Shown: positions 35,232 through 45,665, counted from the stretch's first letter. The stretch is 64,000 nt of DNA from Candidatus Gastranaerophilales bacterium (GCA_944325875.1 CALVBU010000008.1:22880-86879), one strand, 5' to 3'. Numbers and translations: made by a program. The notes: generated by a model from the sequence alone, not told the origin.

Positions 35232-35274
35232 TAACATTCCTTTTTTCTAATTATATCAGAAACAAGGAATGTTA
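35232..35274 (-). repeat. 11-bp inverted repeat around the maf RBS and promoter
   Basis: TAACATTCCTT and AAGGAATGTTA are perfect inverted repeats with a 21-nt spacer that holds a minus-strand TATAAT (35255-35250). In a transcript from the upstream gene the repeat would hide the maf RBS; in one from the internal promoter it would not. Confidence 0.5.
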
Positions 35275-35284
35275 AAACTTTTTA

Positions 35285-35524
35285 TTAGTACCCTTGCGGA
35301 GCTCTTTGATATCTGGCGTTTTTAGCATTTACTGCATAACAAGCTATATTTAAACGCTGTTTTAAAATCATCATATTGCGATACATACTTGCGTAATCAT
35401 TCATAGCTCCCATCATTTTATTTGGGTCTACCATTGATTCCATATTGTCGTGATTGTCAACTTTTTCTTCTGCGTATTTTTTGACCAGTAGTTGGTCAAT
35501 GTAGTCTTCAGCACCTATTGCCAT
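35285..35524 (-). CDS. Small hypothetical protein, 79 aa
   Basis: Unrecognised 79-residue helical protein, Met- and Asn-rich in the middle (MESMVDPNKMMGAMNDYASMYRNMM is the notable stretch, cut here for length by its parts) and ending NARYQRAPQGY. RBS GGGAGG precedes the ATG at good spacing. It lies just upstream of maf on the same strand. Confidence 0.65.
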   Translation of the reverse strand: MAIGAEDYIDQLLVKKYAEEKVDNHDNMESMVDPNKMMGAMNDYASMYRNMMILKQRLNIACYAVNAKNARYQRAPQGY

Positions 35525-35710
35525 GTGAATGACCTCCCTAAATAGTGTGTATATCCTTTTTTCCTATGAGAAAGAGTGTGTTTTAATATCCTAAATATTC
35601 CTTATGTATATACTAAGTATTTTATTCCACAAAAATTGCCCTTTTTATCTCGCTTTGTTACGAAATGTTAAAATAAGTTTTTTGGAGGACTTATTTTTAG
35701 AGTTAGGTTT

Positions 35711-35716
35711 TATAAT
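35711..35716 (+). promoter_or_regulatory. -10 box just before the U32-like gene
   Basis: TATAAT ends 8 nt before the ATG at 35724, again pointing to a leaderless mRNA. Confidence 0.5.
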
Positions 35717-35723
35717 GTTTTCT

Positions 35724-37373
35724 ATGAAAGAGATTAAGATAGTATCGCCGGTAAAAAAGCCTGAAGATATTGAGCTATTTTCGCATGAGACATCTTGCAG
35801 AGAGTATTATGTCTATTATAAAAAGTTTTTGAATAATAATTTTGAGTATGTAAATGAGTTTGTTCAGGCTGCCCAAAAAAATGATTGCAGAATTTACATA
35901 AATTTCAAACATGATATTACAGAAGAAAATTTACCTGAAATAAAAAAAATGCTCAAATTCCTTAAAACAGCAGGCATTGATGGTATTTTTATAAACAGTT
36001 TTGCAATTCTTGAGGCTATAAAGGTTTTTAACTTACCATTTAAGGTAATTGTTGATTCTTATTTTGATATCCATAATATTGCAGGGATTGATTTTATAAG
36101 CAATTTTCATAAGGTTGATGAAATTATTATTACAGAAGAAATCTATATGAAAAATATTGCTAAGATTAAGAAGTATACTAATCTTCCATTAGCCATAGAT
36201 ACTGATAATTTGCCTTGGTGTGCAGAGGATATTAAAAAGTTAAAAGCAATAGATAAAGTTGTAATTAAAGGAAAGTTTGCAAATTCAGAAGAAATTTTGG
36301 AAGCAATTGAACTAATTGAAAAAATCTTAGCAAAACCTAAACTTTTTAAGACTCAAAAACTTCCGTTTAAGCACGTGAGAAAAAGTATATACCAAACAAA
36401 TCATTTTTCAGGCGAGATGGTATCTGCTGAGGGAAAGGATTTTAAATTCAGTCGAAATATCCAAAATTTTGAATGGGATATAAAACGACCAAGAATAAGT
36501 AAAGATATCACTTTTGTTCCAAGGGAAGATTTTAAAATTAACTTGAGGCTTTCTGAATTAGAGCAGCTAAAGGAATTGGAAAAATATATTAAGAAAATAG
36601 GTTTTAATCCTGTTGATTCTATTGAGTACGGTGAGATTCTTTCAACAAGTGATCTTTCTACAAGCAGCTTTAATGAGATAATTACCAAGGTTAAAAAGTT
36701 TTGTGTAAAACACGATATAAAATTTCAGCTTTCGACTCCAAGAATCTTGATAGAAAGGGATTTTGACAGAGTATATGAGTATGTAAAACAACTTTTGCTG
36801 ACAGAACCTATTCCGTCATCTCTAATAATAAATAATATCGGATACTTCTGGCTTGTTATAAATGATACTGATTTAGAAGATATTCCGATAGAAATAGGTC
36901 AGGGAATTAATTTACTAAATAGTATGTCTATAAAATGTTTGAATAATTTAGCACCGATAGATGCGATTGATTTTACCTCGTTTACGGATATGGAAAGTGC
37001 TATTAAGACGGTCAAAAAGATTAAAAATATAATCCCTAACCGTAAATATACAATTGCAGGTAATATAAGAGTTCCAAGTTTGGGTTTATGTCCACTGAAC
37101 AACGATAGTGCGATAATTTCAAGACTTTCTTGTAAAGCGCCTTGTCATAGAGGCGGTTATGCGCTTAAAGATCCATCGTTAAATAAAATTTATCCGTTTA
37201 CCTGTGACGGTTTTTGTAGAATGCATATGTTTGAAGATAGAATTTTGGAAGATTTTGAACATGTTGATATGCTTCATAAAGCCGGTATAAATGAGTTTAT
37301 ATTTGATTTTTCCGCATTGAATGCAAAATATGTGCCTGTTTTGTTGAATAAATTTTTTACATCTATAAGTTAA
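35724..37373 (+). CDS. Peptidase U32-like protein with C-terminal Cys cluster
   Basis: A 549-residue protein. The first ~230 residues resemble the U32 barrel (IYINFKHDITEENLPEIKKML, AGIDGIFINSFAILEAIK, FKVIVDSYFDIHN). Near the end, LGLCPLNND...LSCKAPCHRGGYALKD...YPFTCDGFCRM supplies Cys residues like those that hold an iron-sulfur cluster in U32 proteins (UbiU/UbiV, RlhA/TrhP types). Members act in rRNA or tRNA hydroxylation or quinone synthesis rather than proteolysis. Sequence is divergent, so the sub-function is open. The frame extends 40 codons upstream, but TATAAT lies 8 nt before this ATG. Confidence 0.65.
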   Translation: MKEIKIVSPVKKPEDIELFSHETSCREYYVYYKKFLNNNFEYVNEFVQAAQKNDCRIYINFKHDITEENLPEIKKMLKFLKTAGIDGIFINSFAILEAIKVFNLPFKVIVDSYFDIHNIAGIDFISNFHKVDEIIITEEIYMKNIAKIKKYTNLPLAIDTDNLPWCAEDIKKLKAIDKVVIKGKFANSEEILEAIELIEKILAKPKLFKTQKLPFKHVRKSIYQTNHFSGEMVSAEGKDFKFSRNIQNFEWDIKRPRISKDITFVPREDFKINLRLSELEQLKELEKYIKKIGFNPVDSIEYGEILSTSDLSTSSFNEIITKVKKFCVKHDIKFQLSTPRILIERDFDRVYEYVKQLLLTEPIPSSLIINNIGYFWLVINDTDLEDIPIEIGQGINLLNSMSIKCLNNLAPIDAIDFTSFTDMESAIKTVKKIKNIIPNRKYTIAGNIRVPSLGLCPLNNDSAIISRLSCKAPCHRGGYALKDPSLNKIYPFTCDGFCRMHMFEDRILEDFEHVDMLHKAGINEFIFDFSALNAKYVPVLLNKFFTSIS

Positions 37374-37380
37374 AAAATAT

Positions 37381-37647
37381 CTAAAACTTAAAATCAAAAC
37401 CTTCTAAGAGCTCGCTTGGGGTTATATTTAGAGCGTTAGCAATTTTTACAAGTGTTGAAAATTTTAAATCCACAAGACCGTTTTCAATTCTGCTTTGCGT
37501 TGCAGAAGTAAGCAACAGGCTTTTAAATGCAAATTCGTTAAGAGACATTTTTTTTTGCATACGAAGCTTTTTAATGTGTTGCCCGAATAATTGTAACAAT
37601 TTTTCATTCTGCTGTTGCATACATGTAATTATAGTGTCATAATTCAT
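37381..37647 (-). CDS. XRE-family HTH regulator paired with a prepilin gene
   Basis: An 88-residue protein with a complete Cro/C1-type HTH (IKKLRMQKKMSLNEFAFKSL...TQSRIENGLVDLKFSTLVKIANALNI). It is divergent from the prepilin at 37684 with 36 nt between, including a palindrome. A TATAAT (37633-37628, minus strand) lies inside codons 5-7 and 8 nt before the tenth codon (Met), so the real start may be 37620 on a leaderless mRNA. It is convergent with the U32-like gene. Confidence 0.85.
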   Translation of the reverse strand: MNYDTIITCMQQQNEKLLQLFGQHIKKLRMQKKMSLNEFAFKSLLLTSATQSRIENGLVDLKFSTLVKIANALNITPSELLEGFDFKF

Positions 37648-37654
37648 TTATCCA

Positions 37655-37668
37655 TTACACACGTGTAA
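37655..37668. promoter_or_regulatory. Candidate operator TTACAC-ac-GTGTAA
   Basis: A palindrome with 6-nt arms in the 36-nt gap between the divergent HTH and prepilin genes, 5 nt before the prepilin RBS. It is well placed to control both. Confidence 0.6.
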
Positions 37669-37683
37669 CACTTGGAGGATAAT

Positions 37684-38367
37684 ATGAAAAAAGCATTTAC
37701 ATTAGCAGAGGTATTGGTAACATTGGGGATAATAGGTATAGTCGCAGCGCTGACAATGCCAATATTAATTGAAAAGCATAAGAAGACAGTTTTGACTTCC
37801 AGATTAAAAAAGATTTATAGTGTAACTTCTAATGCAATAATTTTATCAGAAGCCGATAACGGTTTTATAAAGGAGTGGGATTTAGGTTCTGAATATTCCA
37901 GAGAAAATTTAAAGCGTGTAGTTAATAAATATTTATTGCCATATTTCAAAGTAATTGAGATTGTGGAAAGTAAAGATGATAATGGTTCTTATGCTACTTA
38001 TGGATTTCGCCTTGCAGACGGTACAACATTACTGTTTAGTCTTGATGGATCTTCTGCAAGCGGGAATCCTCCGCAAACAATAATGATACTTGTAGATTTT
38101 AAAGGTCGGCAGGCGATAAATTCTATAAACAATTTAGATTATAGCCGAGATAATTTTGAAATGGCAATAAGTAAAGGTAGGGGAAAATTAAGCTTCTTTG
38201 CTTGGGGTGAAAAATCTGGTAGTTATGCAGGAAACTATACCAGAGAAGATATAATAAATCATCACAAATATGGATGTAATTCTAAAGTGTCTAAAACTTT
38301 ACGTCTTAATTGTGGTGCACTAATACAATATGACGGTTGGCAGATAAAAGATGATTATCCGTGGTAA
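37684..38367 (+). CDS. Type IV prepilin-like protein
   Basis: A 227-residue protein: MKKA then FTLAEVLVTLGIIGIVAALTMP. Close paralog of the protein at 28150 (EKHKK, IYSVTSNAIILSE, DYSRDNFEMA, LNCGALIQYDGWQIKDDYPW). RBS GGAGG fixes the ATG at 37684; the frame opens at a TTG four codons earlier. Control is probably by the divergent XRE protein through the palindrome rather than by a G-tract leader. Confidence 0.87.
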   Translation: MKKAFTLAEVLVTLGIIGIVAALTMPILIEKHKKTVLTSRLKKIYSVTSNAIILSEADNGFIKEWDLGSEYSRENLKRVVNKYLLPYFKVIEIVESKDDNGSYATYGFRLADGTTLLFSLDGSSASGNPPQTIMILVDFKGRQAINSINNLDYSRDNFEMAISKGRGKLSFFAWGEKSGSYAGNYTREDIINHHKYGCNSKVSKTLRLNCGALIQYDGWQIKDDYPW

Positions 38368-38460
38368 AATATTATTTTTTTCTTAAGCTTCTTTAAAAAT
38401 TCCTATGTCCATGCTAGAATTTAGGCATATAGTACCAAATTTGGAGAGGAAATTTTTATA

Positions 38461-41097
38461 ATGCTTGATTTTTTATTGAAAATACTTGGCGATCCTAATG
38501 AAAAAAAAATAAAAAATATGATGGGGATTGTAGATCATATAAACGCTTTGGAACCTCAATTCGCAGCTATGAGCGACGAGGAGTTGCGTGCAAAAACTGA
38601 TGAATTTAAAGAAATTCTTGCAAAACGTCCTACATCAAAAGATTTTAAAACTGATAGAAAATTAGAAAAAGAGGCATTAGATAAGATTTTGCCTGAAGCT
38701 TTTGCAACTGTTCGTGAAGCCGGTAAAAGAGTTTTAAATATGCGCCATTTCGATGTTCAGTTGATTGGTGGATATTTCTTGCATAACGGTCATATTGCTG
38801 AAATGAGAACCGGTGAAGGTAAAACCCTTGTAGCAACACTTCCAGCATATTTGAATGCCCTTACAGGAAAAGGTGTTCACGTAATTACAGTAAACGATTA
38901 CCTTGCCAAACGTGATAGTGAGTGGATGGGTAAAATTTATAAATTCTTAGGGCTTTCCGTTGGTGTAATTCTTTCCGGTGGCCGTACAATGGAAGATTTT
39001 GCAGCTAAAAAAGCGGCTTATGATTGTGACATCACTTACGGTACAAACAACGAGTTCGGTTTTGATTATTTGCGTGATAATATGGCGCAAAGTGCGGAAG
39101 CTCTTGTTCAAAGACCTTATAATTATGCAATTATCGATGAGGTTGACAGTATCTTAATCGACGAAGCAAGAACACCGTTAATTATAAGTGGTCGTCTTGA
39201 TAAGTCTGCAGAATTATACAAATTGATGGCTCAAATTGCTCCTCAACTTCAGAAAGATAAAGATTATGAAGTTGATGAGAAAAATAAAAATGTAATTTTA
39301 ACTGAAGAGGGTATTGATCACGCTCAAGAACTTTTGCAAATAAAAGATTTGTTTGATATAAATACTCAGTATGCTCACCATCTATTACAAGCTTTAAAAG
39401 CTAAAGAACTATTTACTCGTGATACTGATTATGTTGTAAGAAACGGCGAAATTATGATTGTAGATGAGTTTACAGGAAGATTGATGGAAGGTCGCCGTTG
39501 GTCAGATGGTTTACATCAGGCTATTGAAGCAAAAGAAGGGGTTCAAATTCAGGATGAAACTCAAACTCTTGCAAGTATTACGTTCCAAAATTTATTCAGA
39601 TTGTATCCGAAATTGTCTGGTATGACAGGTACCGCAATGACAGAAGAGGCTGAATTTGGTAAAATTTATAATTTGGAAGTAACAACAATTCCAACTAACA
39701 AGCCTGATATTAGAAAGAATTATCCTGACGTAATTTATAAAACAGAAAAAGCTAAATTCAATGCTGTTGTAGAAGATATTATAGCTCAACATAATATAGG
39801 CAGACCTGTTTTGGTTGGTACAATCAGTATTGAAAAATCAGAATATGTTTCTCATTTGCTTAGTCAAAGAGGGATTAAACATAATGTCTTGAACGCAAAA
39901 CATCACGAAAAAGAAGCTTATATTATTGCTCAGGCAGGACGAGTTGGTGCTGTTACTATTGCGACTAATATGGCAGGTCGTGGTACTGATATCCTCTTAG
40001 GTGGTAATGCTGAGTATATGGCAAAAGAAGAGCTAGAAAGACTTGGTATTACTCCTGAAAATACTCCTGACTACGAAGAAAAGAAAAATGAAGCTATGGC
40101 TGCTGCCAAAAAAGTTACCGAAGCTGAACACGCGAAAGTAGTATCGGCAGGTGGTTTGCACGTAATCGGTACAGAAAGACACGAATCTCGTCGTATTGAT
40201 AACCAGTTAAGAGGTCGTGCAGCTCGTCAGGGTGACCCTGGATCTACCAGATTTTTCTTATCTTTGGAAGATAATTTGATGAGAATTTTTGGCGGTGATA
40301 AGATTACAAGTCTTATGAATGCTCTTAATGTTGAAGAAGATATTGCAATTGAACATCCTCTTATCACAAGACAAATTCAGTCAGCTCAGAAGAAAGTTGA
40401 AACTTATCATTTTGATATAAGAAAAAGTGTGCTTGAATATGATGATGTAATGAATATTCAACGTGAAAAATTCTATGCTCAGCGTCGTAAGGTTCTATTC
40501 GGCCGCAACTTAAGCGAAGATATCTATTATATGATTGAAAAAGAAATCGATAGAATGCTCAGAGCATATATTTCTCCAGAGCAAAATCCTGAAGAGTATA
40601 TTTTTGAAGACTTACAAACTATGATAAGAGAATTGCATTCAATAATTCCTCAATTATCAGGGGTTTCAGTTTCTGATGTTCAGGGTTTACGTTTTGATGC
40701 AATCTTTGATAAGATTAAAACCCTTGCAATTCAAGCTTATAGAACTCACGAAGAAGAAGTTATAAATTTCTATAACGATGTTGTAGAAAAATATGATGCA
40801 AACTTTGTCCCTCAAACACCTTTTAGCGATGACAATGTTATAAGAAATCTTGAAAAAGATATATTACTAAGAGTTGTAGATAATAAATGGATTGACCATT
40901 TGCATAATATCGATATGCTTCGTGAAGGCATAGGGCTTAGAGCTTACGGTCAAAAAGACCCGTTGATAGAATATAAAAGAGAAGCTTATGACTTGTTTAA
41001 TAAAATGATGTTTGAAATCCAAGGTGATACAGTAAAACACCTGTTCAGAACAAAATTTGGTATTCAAGTTGTAGGACCTGATGAAGGTTTAGTATAA
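38461..41097 (+). CDS. secA: Protein translocase subunit SecA
   Basis: An 878-residue Sec[22 protein letters not shown] (Walker A), [19 protein letters not shown] (Walker B), [16 protein letters not shown] and [26 protein letters not shown]. It drives export of unfolded proteins through SecYEG. It ends [13 protein letters not shown] and lacks the C-terminal Cys-rich SEC-C zinc tail. An extended -10 (TGC-TAGAAT, 38412-38420) and GAGAGG precede it. It exports the many signal-peptide proteins seen here. Confidence 0.98.
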   Translation: MLDFLLKILGDPNEKKIKNMMGIVDHINALEPQFAAMSDEELRAKTDEFKEILAKRPTSKDFKTDRKLEKEALDKILPEAFATVREAGKRVLNMRHFDVQLIGGYFLHNGHIAEMRTGEGKTLVATLPAYLNALTGKGVHVITVNDYLAKRDSEWMGKIYKFLGLSVGVILSGGRTMEDFAAKKAAYDCDITYGTNNEFGFDYLRDNMAQSAEALVQRPYNYAIIDEVDSILIDEARTPLIISGRLDKSAELYKLMAQIAPQLQKDKDYEVDEKNKNVILTEEGIDHAQELLQIKDLFDINTQYAHHLLQALKAKELFTRDTDYVVRNGEIMIVDEFTGRLMEGRRWSDGLHQAIEAKEGVQIQDETQTLASITFQNLFRLYPKLSGMTGTAMTEEAEFGKIYNLEVTTIPTNKPDIRKNYPDVIYKTEKAKFNAVVEDIIAQHNIGRPVLVGTISIEKSEYVSHLLSQRGIKHNVLNAKHHEKEAYIIAQAGRVGAVTIATNMAGRGTDILLGGNAEYMAKEELERLGITPENTPDYEEKKNEAMAAAKKVTEAEHAKVVSAGGLHVIGTERHESRRIDNQLRGRAARQGDPGSTRFFLSLEDNLMRIFGGDKITSLMNALNVEEDIAIEHPLITRQIQSAQKKVETYHFDIRKSVLEYDDVMNIQREKFYAQRRKVLFGRNLSEDIYYMIEKEIDRMLRAYISPEQNPEEYIFEDLQTMIRELHSIIPQLSGVSVSDVQGLRFDAIFDKIKTLAIQAYRTHEEEVINFYNDVVEKYDANFVPQTPFSDDNVIRNLEKDILLRVVDNKWIDHLHNIDMLREGIGLRAYGQKDPLIEYKREAYDLFNKMMFEIQGDTVKHLFRTKFGIQVVGPDEGLV

Positions 41098-41412
41098 TTA
41101 ATTTATAATAGCTTTAATAACTTTATAGGCTTCGGGTATTTTATCCGGAGTCTTTTTTAGCATAGAATTAATTTCTTGTAATAGGGTTTCATTATCTTTT
41201 TGATGTCCAAAATCAAAAAGCTCTGTAGGATCGATTTCAAGTGCATTAATAATTTTTTCTAAAGTCTCAGCCGTGCAGAAATTATTACCTGTTTCAATAC
41301 AACTTAAAGTATTTTGTTCTATATCGACAAGTTCTGCTAATTTTTCTTGAGATAACCCCTTTTTCTTTCTAATTTCTTTAATTCTTCTTCCTACACTCTT
41401 TTTTAGTTTCAT
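41098..41412 (-). CDS. XRE-family HTH regulator paired with a prepilin gene
   Basis: A 104-residue protein with an N-terminal HTH (IKEIRKKKGLSQEKLAELVDIEQNTLSCIETGNNF...LEKIINALEIDPTELF) and a 35-residue helical tail. It is divergent from the prepilin at 41553 with a 140-nt gap holding a 17-nt palindrome. Its stop lies right after the secA stop. It likely represses or activates the prepilin and itself. Confidence 0.87.
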   Translation of the reverse strand: MKLKKSVGRRIKEIRKKKGLSQEKLAELVDIEQNTLSCIETGNNFCTAETLEKIINALEIDPTELFDFGHQKDNETLLQEINSMLKKTPDKIPEAYKVIKAIIN

Positions 41413-41486
41413 AAATGACCTCTTTTTGATAATAAAGCTCTATCTTTAAAAATATAACTATGAATTAATGATGAAATATTGAAAAA

Positions 41487-41503
41487 TATCATTTAAAATG
41501 ATA
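41487..41503. promoter_or_regulatory. Candidate operator TATCATTT-a-AAATGATA
   Basis: A perfect palindrome of 8-nt arms around one base, in the gap between the divergent HTH and prepilin genes, about 65 nt before the prepilin ATG. Further ATATCAT and AATATT half-sites lie close by. Confidence 0.6.
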
Positions 41504-41552
41504 AGATATAGCTAAGACTGATAATATTATGTAAAAATATCATGGAGGACGA

Positions 41553-42275
41553 ATGAAAAAGGGCTTTACTTTAGCAGAAGTACTTATAACATTGGGAATA
41601 ATAGGTATAGTTGCTGCTATGACATTGCCATCGTTAATAAACAATTATAAAAAACGTGAAACAGTTGAAAAATTAAAAACTACTTATTCATTAATAAGTA
41701 ATGCAATGGAAAGAGCAAAAGCTGATTATGGGCTTGAATATAAAGATTGGCAGGGTAGTACATATAAAAAAGATGATTTTGAATTTTTATATTCTACTTA
41801 CTTTAAACCATATTTATCTACATTTGATGTACGTAAAGGTAAAATATGTGTAAAATATAAGTGTAGAAAAGAATATACAGTATTAAATGGAGGTAGTTTT
41901 TATCAACATGATTGGTCAGGTAGTTTTCGGTTAAAAAATGGTGCTTTTATACATATTCATCCTTATCACTGCGGTATAGGTATTTATTCTGATGCTTTGT
42001 ATATAGATGTAGATGGACCTGAACATGGTGAAAATAAGTTGGGTATTGATGTATTTGATTATATGTTAACTATAGGTCGTGGAGATAGGACTTCTAATCT
42101 AAAAAATGGAATACTGACTACGCCTTGTGAACAATTTACACGTGAAGAATTATTGGAAAAATGTTCAAAAACATCTAATTGGACTTATTGTAATACATCT
42201 GGAGCATCGTCGTGTTGTTCAACATTGATTATGCATGATGGTTGGGAGATTAAGGATGATTATCCTTGGAAATAG
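41553..42275 (+). CDS. Type IV prepilin-like protein
   Basis: A 240-residue protein: MKKG then FTLAEVLITLGIIGIVAAMTLP. This is the only one of the six with the canonical Gly before the cleavage site. The mature part has paired Cys (KICVKYKCRKEY, SGASSCCSTL) and ends HDGWEIKDDYPWK, sharing the tail motif with 28150 and 37684. RBS GGAGG precedes the ATG. It is divergent from its XRE partner. Confidence 0.87.
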   Translation: MKKGFTLAEVLITLGIIGIVAAMTLPSLINNYKKRETVEKLKTTYSLISNAMERAKADYGLEYKDWQGSTYKKDDFEFLYSTYFKPYLSTFDVRKGKICVKYKCRKEYTVLNGGSFYQHDWSGSFRLKNGAFIHIHPYHCGIGIYSDALYIDVDGPEHGENKLGIDVFDYMLTIGRGDRTSNLKNGILTTPCEQFTREELLEKCSKTSNWTYCNTSGASSCCSTLIMHDGWEIKDDYPWK

Positions 42276-42344
42276 ATTTTAACTTTAAAATTTCTATGTT
42301 TGCGGTATTATAATTCTATAGGAATTGAAGGAAAAGGAATTAAA

Positions 42345-43439
42345 ATGCTAAGAACAGGAATAGTCGGATTACCGAATGTAGGAAAATCAACTTTGTTTAA
42401 CGCTCTTACAAGTGCTAAAAATGCACAGAGCGCAAATTATCCGTTTTGTACAATTGAACCTAATGTTGGTGTTGTTACAGTACCGGATGAAAGGTTAGAA
42501 AAGCTTGCAGAACTTTGCAATACAAAGGAAATCATCCCAACTGCAATCGAGTTTGTAGATATTGCAGGTTTGGTAAAAGGTGCAAGTAAAGGTGAAGGTT
42601 TAGGAAACCAATTTTTACATAACATAAGAGAAGTTGATGCGATTATTCAAGTTGTCAGATGTTTCGATGATCCGAACACAATTCACGTTGCAGGCAGAGT
42701 AAATCCGCTTGATGATATTGAAATTATTAATACAGAGCTTGCTCTTGCGGATATCGCTTCTGTTGAAAAAAGACAGGGTAGAATTGCTAAACAGGCAAAA
42801 GGCGGAGAAAAAGATGCTGTGATAGAAGATAAAGTCTTGAAAAAACTTCTTGAACTTCTTTATCAGGGTACATTTATTAATATAAAAGAACATTTTGACG
42901 AAGATGAAATTCCGTTTGTAAAACAGCTTAATTTGATGTCTACAAAACCTGTAATTTATGCTGCAAATGTATCTGAAGGGGATTTGAAATCAGGTAATGC
43001 TTACACTGAACAAGTTCAAAAATATGCAGACGAGCATAGTGCCGAAATGGTGATAATTTCTGCAAAGATTGAAGAAGAATTATCTGAACTAGGCGAAGAA
43101 TCTTTGGAATACTTAAAAGAACTTGGCATTGATGATAGCGGAATTAATAGAATGATTAAGCACGTATATCATCTTTTGAATTTAAGAACTTTTATCACAG
43201 CAGGAGAAAAAGAAGTTCACGCTTGGACTATTCCTGCAGGTGCTAAAGCTCCTCAGGCTGCTGGCGTAATTCATACCGATTTTGAAAAAGGTTTTATCAG
43301 AGCTGAAATTACTCCATATGAAGATTTTGTAAAATATGGATCTTATGCGGCTTGTAAAGAAAAAGGTGTGACTCGTCTTGAAGGTAAAGATTATGTTGTA
43401 CAAGATGGTGATTTAGTACACTTCAGATTTGCGGTGTAG
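42345..43439 (+). CDS. ychF: Ribosome-binding ATPase YchF
   Basis: A 364-residue Obg-family P-loop protein: GIVGLPNVGKSTLFNALT, DIAGLVKGASKGEGLGNQFL and the C-terminal TGS-like part (AWTIPAGAKAPQAAGVIHTDFEKGFIRAE). YchF prefers ATP and binds ribosomes; it takes part in stress responses. The frame is open 15 codons further upstream, but AAGGAATTAAA places the RBS before the ATG at 42345. Confidence 0.97.
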   Translation: MLRTGIVGLPNVGKSTLFNALTSAKNAQSANYPFCTIEPNVGVVTVPDERLEKLAELCNTKEIIPTAIEFVDIAGLVKGASKGEGLGNQFLHNIREVDAIIQVVRCFDDPNTIHVAGRVNPLDDIEIINTELALADIASVEKRQGRIAKQAKGGEKDAVIEDKVLKKLLELLYQGTFINIKEHFDEDEIPFVKQLNLMSTKPVIYAANVSEGDLKSGNAYTEQVQKYADEHSAEMVIISAKIEEELSELGEESLEYLKELGIDDSGINRMIKHVYHLLNLRTFITAGEKEVHAWTIPAGAKAPQAAGVIHTDFEKGFIRAEITPYEDFVKYGSYAACKEKGVTRLEGKDYVVQDGDLVHFRFAV

Positions 43440-43468
43440 AGATAGTTTTATAAGGATTATATTCAATT

Positions 43469-43496
43469 AAAAAGGCGGTGTTAATACCGCCTTTTT
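43469..43496. terminator. Terminator between ychF and the SEC-C gene
   Basis: An 11-bp stem (AAAAAGGCGGT / ACCGCCTTTTT) between convergent genes; works on either strand. Confidence 0.9.
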
Positions 43497-43526
43497 GAAT
43501 AATTAACTTTTATTTTTAATTTGTTC

Positions 43527-44825
43527 TTATAAATTAGCACCGCAGCATTTTTTGAATTTTTTACCGCTTCCGCAAGGGCAAGGATCATTACGTCCTACTT
43601 TTGATAAATCAATTCCTTGTGGAAGTTCCGGTTTATCTTCTTGTTCTTCTATAATGCCAAGTGTATTTGAAAATGCTTTTGATTTATAAAGAACAGTTGT
43701 TGATGAATAAATTTTTTGTTCCAAATAGTGAGATTTGTATTTTTGAAGTAATTCATCAAGAGTGTAATCGGTTTTTAATATTCCATTTACAATCGGTAAG
43801 AAGTTTTCGTGTTTTTCTGCAACTTTTTTGATTAGATTTGCTGAAAACTTATCGTTGTATAAGAAATATTGGATACATTTGTCATAATTTTCAATTTCTG
43901 AAGGCTTTTCAACTTCAAAAATTTTGTTGAATGTACCCCAGAAAGGTACTGCATACATACCTAATTCTTCGTCATATATGATACCCACATCATAAGTTTC
44001 TTTGTGAGAAGAGAAACCACCTAGTGAATTTTCCAAGAAGTTATCATATGAGTTATTGAATTCTTCAACGTTGAAAAATTTATATTCTTCAGGGAGTTGA
44101 ATTTTATCAGCGAAATCGGCTTTTTCTCCACCTTCTGCAAAGTCATTAAAGAGTCCGATTAAGTCATCTGCAAATTTATTTGTTGTGATGATTTCATCTG
44201 TGTTGAAGTATTCAAGAAACTTTTTATGAGTTTCTTTTATTTCTTTTTCTATTTCTTTTGCTTTTTTAGGATTATCAATGTATACAATTTCTGGGTTTTG
44301 AATAATTTTTGCTATTGCAAATCTGTATACATCATCTCTTCTTGTAGTAGATAATACGCCTGAAATTTCTAATAAATAATGTTCTTTTTCGTATTCAAAA
44401 ATTCTTGCAACAACAAATTGTCCAGGTCCCATTCCTCTGAATGTTGTCATTTTTACAAGAGATGTAACTTCATAAGTTTTCTCATTTATGATGTTATATA
44501 AGATGAATCCGTTTTTAGCGATTTTATGGATTTCAAATACGGAAGACAAAGATTTTTTTAGAGCTTTAACAATTTTTTTAGTTGAAGCTGATAGGCCTTT
44601 TTGTCTTTCAAGATATAAATCTAAAATACTTTTTCTTTCTTCTCCAAGTCTTCTTTCAAAGATATAATTAAAGCAAGCTGCTTGAAAACTTGTATTGTCT
44701 GACGGTCTGCCTATAGTTTTTATGTATTCGTCAAAATCTATATGTACAAACTCGTCTGTTTGTATAAATTCTGCAATTAGTTTTATAACGTCGTTAATTT
44801 CTTTGATATTTTCTAATACAAGCAT
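43527..44825 (-). CDS. Hypothetical protein with C-terminal SEC-C zinc motif
   Basis: A 432-residue protein. The last 25 residues ([20 protein letters not shown]) are a textbook SEC-C motif that binds zinc, as found at the end of many SecA proteins and in SecA-like partners. The rest is helical and charged and shows no known domain. Since SecA of this genome lacks the motif, a role in export or targeting is an attractive guess only. RBS GGGAG precedes the ATG. Confidence 0.75.
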   Translation of the reverse strand: MLVLENIKEINDVIKLIAEFIQTDEFVHIDFDEYIKTIGRPSDNTSFQAACFNYIFERRLGEERKSILDLYLERQKGLSASTKKIVKALKKSLSSVFEIHKIAKNGFILYNIINEKTYEVTSLVKMTTFRGMGPGQFVVARIFEYEKEHYLLEISGVLSTTRRDDVYRFAIAKIIQNPEIVYIDNPKKAKEIEKEIKETHKKFLEYFNTDEIITTNKFADDLIGLFNDFAEGGEKADFADKIQLPEEYKFFNVEEFNNSYDNFLENSLGGFSSHKETYDVGIIYDEELGMYAVPFWGTFNKIFEVEKPSEIENYDKCIQYFLYNDKFSANLIKKVAEKHENFLPIVNGILKTDYTLDELLQKYKSHYLEQKIYSSTTVLYKSKAFSNTLGIIEEQEDKPELPQGIDLSKVGRNDPCPCGSGKKFKKCCGANL

Positions 44826-44981
44826 ATTTTCTCCCTCTTTTTACGTAAAGATTACTTTAAAAAAAACAAAAACTCAATACCTTACAGGATTAATATCCTT
44901 TTAGACTCGGATAATTAACATTTTTTAATAAAAATAAAAAACATAAGGCAAATTTTTTCTAATTCGTGTTTTAATATAAAT

Positions 44982-45563
44982 ATGATGAAGAAGATTTTGT
45001 TAGTGTTAGGAATTTTACTGTGTACAGTTTGTAGTGCAAATGCATACAGCTTACCACGCTGGACGGGTTTTCCTTTGACTGTGTATTTGCCTGATAATCC
45101 TGAAGCTTTGATTGTTAAAAGCGCATTTGAAAACTGGAAAGATAATTCTAAAGGAATTGCTAGATTTATTTATAGAAAATCTAATGTAGCTAGATCTACG
45201 TCTAATATTAATATTAATTTCTATAATAAACTTAATAGCGGTAAAGCTTACGAGTTATCAGAAACTTTTGCAACTCGTGCTATGTATACTGTTGGTAAAA
45301 CTAATGCTTATTATTACCATGTGGACATTAATATTTCACTAAGAGATAAAGATGGTAATCTATATTCAAGACAAGATTTGTATGCAATTTCATTACAGGC
45401 TGTCGGTAGAGCTTTAGGTGTGCCTTGCCAAAATGCTGAGGTCGGAGTTATGGTTTGTGATGAAAAATATAATGTAGACAGTGTAACTAAAGAAGATTAC
45501 CAAGCCTTATTTAGAGTTTATAAAAGAGTAAATAAGGATGAAATGGTGAAATATAGAAACTAA
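44982..45563 (+). CDS. Secreted matrixin-like protein lacking the catalytic HExxH
   Basis: A 193-residue protein with a signal peptide (KKILLVLGILLCTVCSANA). The opening YSLPRWTGFPLTVYLPD and AFENWKDN resemble small matrixin-type zinc peptidases of this lineage. At the place of HExGHxLGxxH it reads LQAVGRALGVPC, followed by VGVM (the SVM Met-turn position), so all three His and the Glu are gone. It is probably a non-catalytic relative that keeps the fold. A second ATG follows directly; either may be used, and the transcript start is very near. Confidence 0.65.
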   Translation: MMKKILLVLGILLCTVCSANAYSLPRWTGFPLTVYLPDNPEALIVKSAFENWKDNSKGIARFIYRKSNVARSTSNININFYNKLNSGKAYELSETFATRAMYTVGKTNAYYYHVDINISLRDKDGNLYSRQDLYAISLQAVGRALGVPCQNAEVGVMVCDEKYNVDSVTKEDYQALFRVYKRVNKDEMVKYRN

Positions 45564-45665
45564 ATCTCCATTTTACGGTTGATTTTTTCGATTTTGTTTG
45601 AAATTTGTACATTAATAATGTATAATATACTGGTTAATATAGTAGAGAATAAGAGGTTAGAGAAT

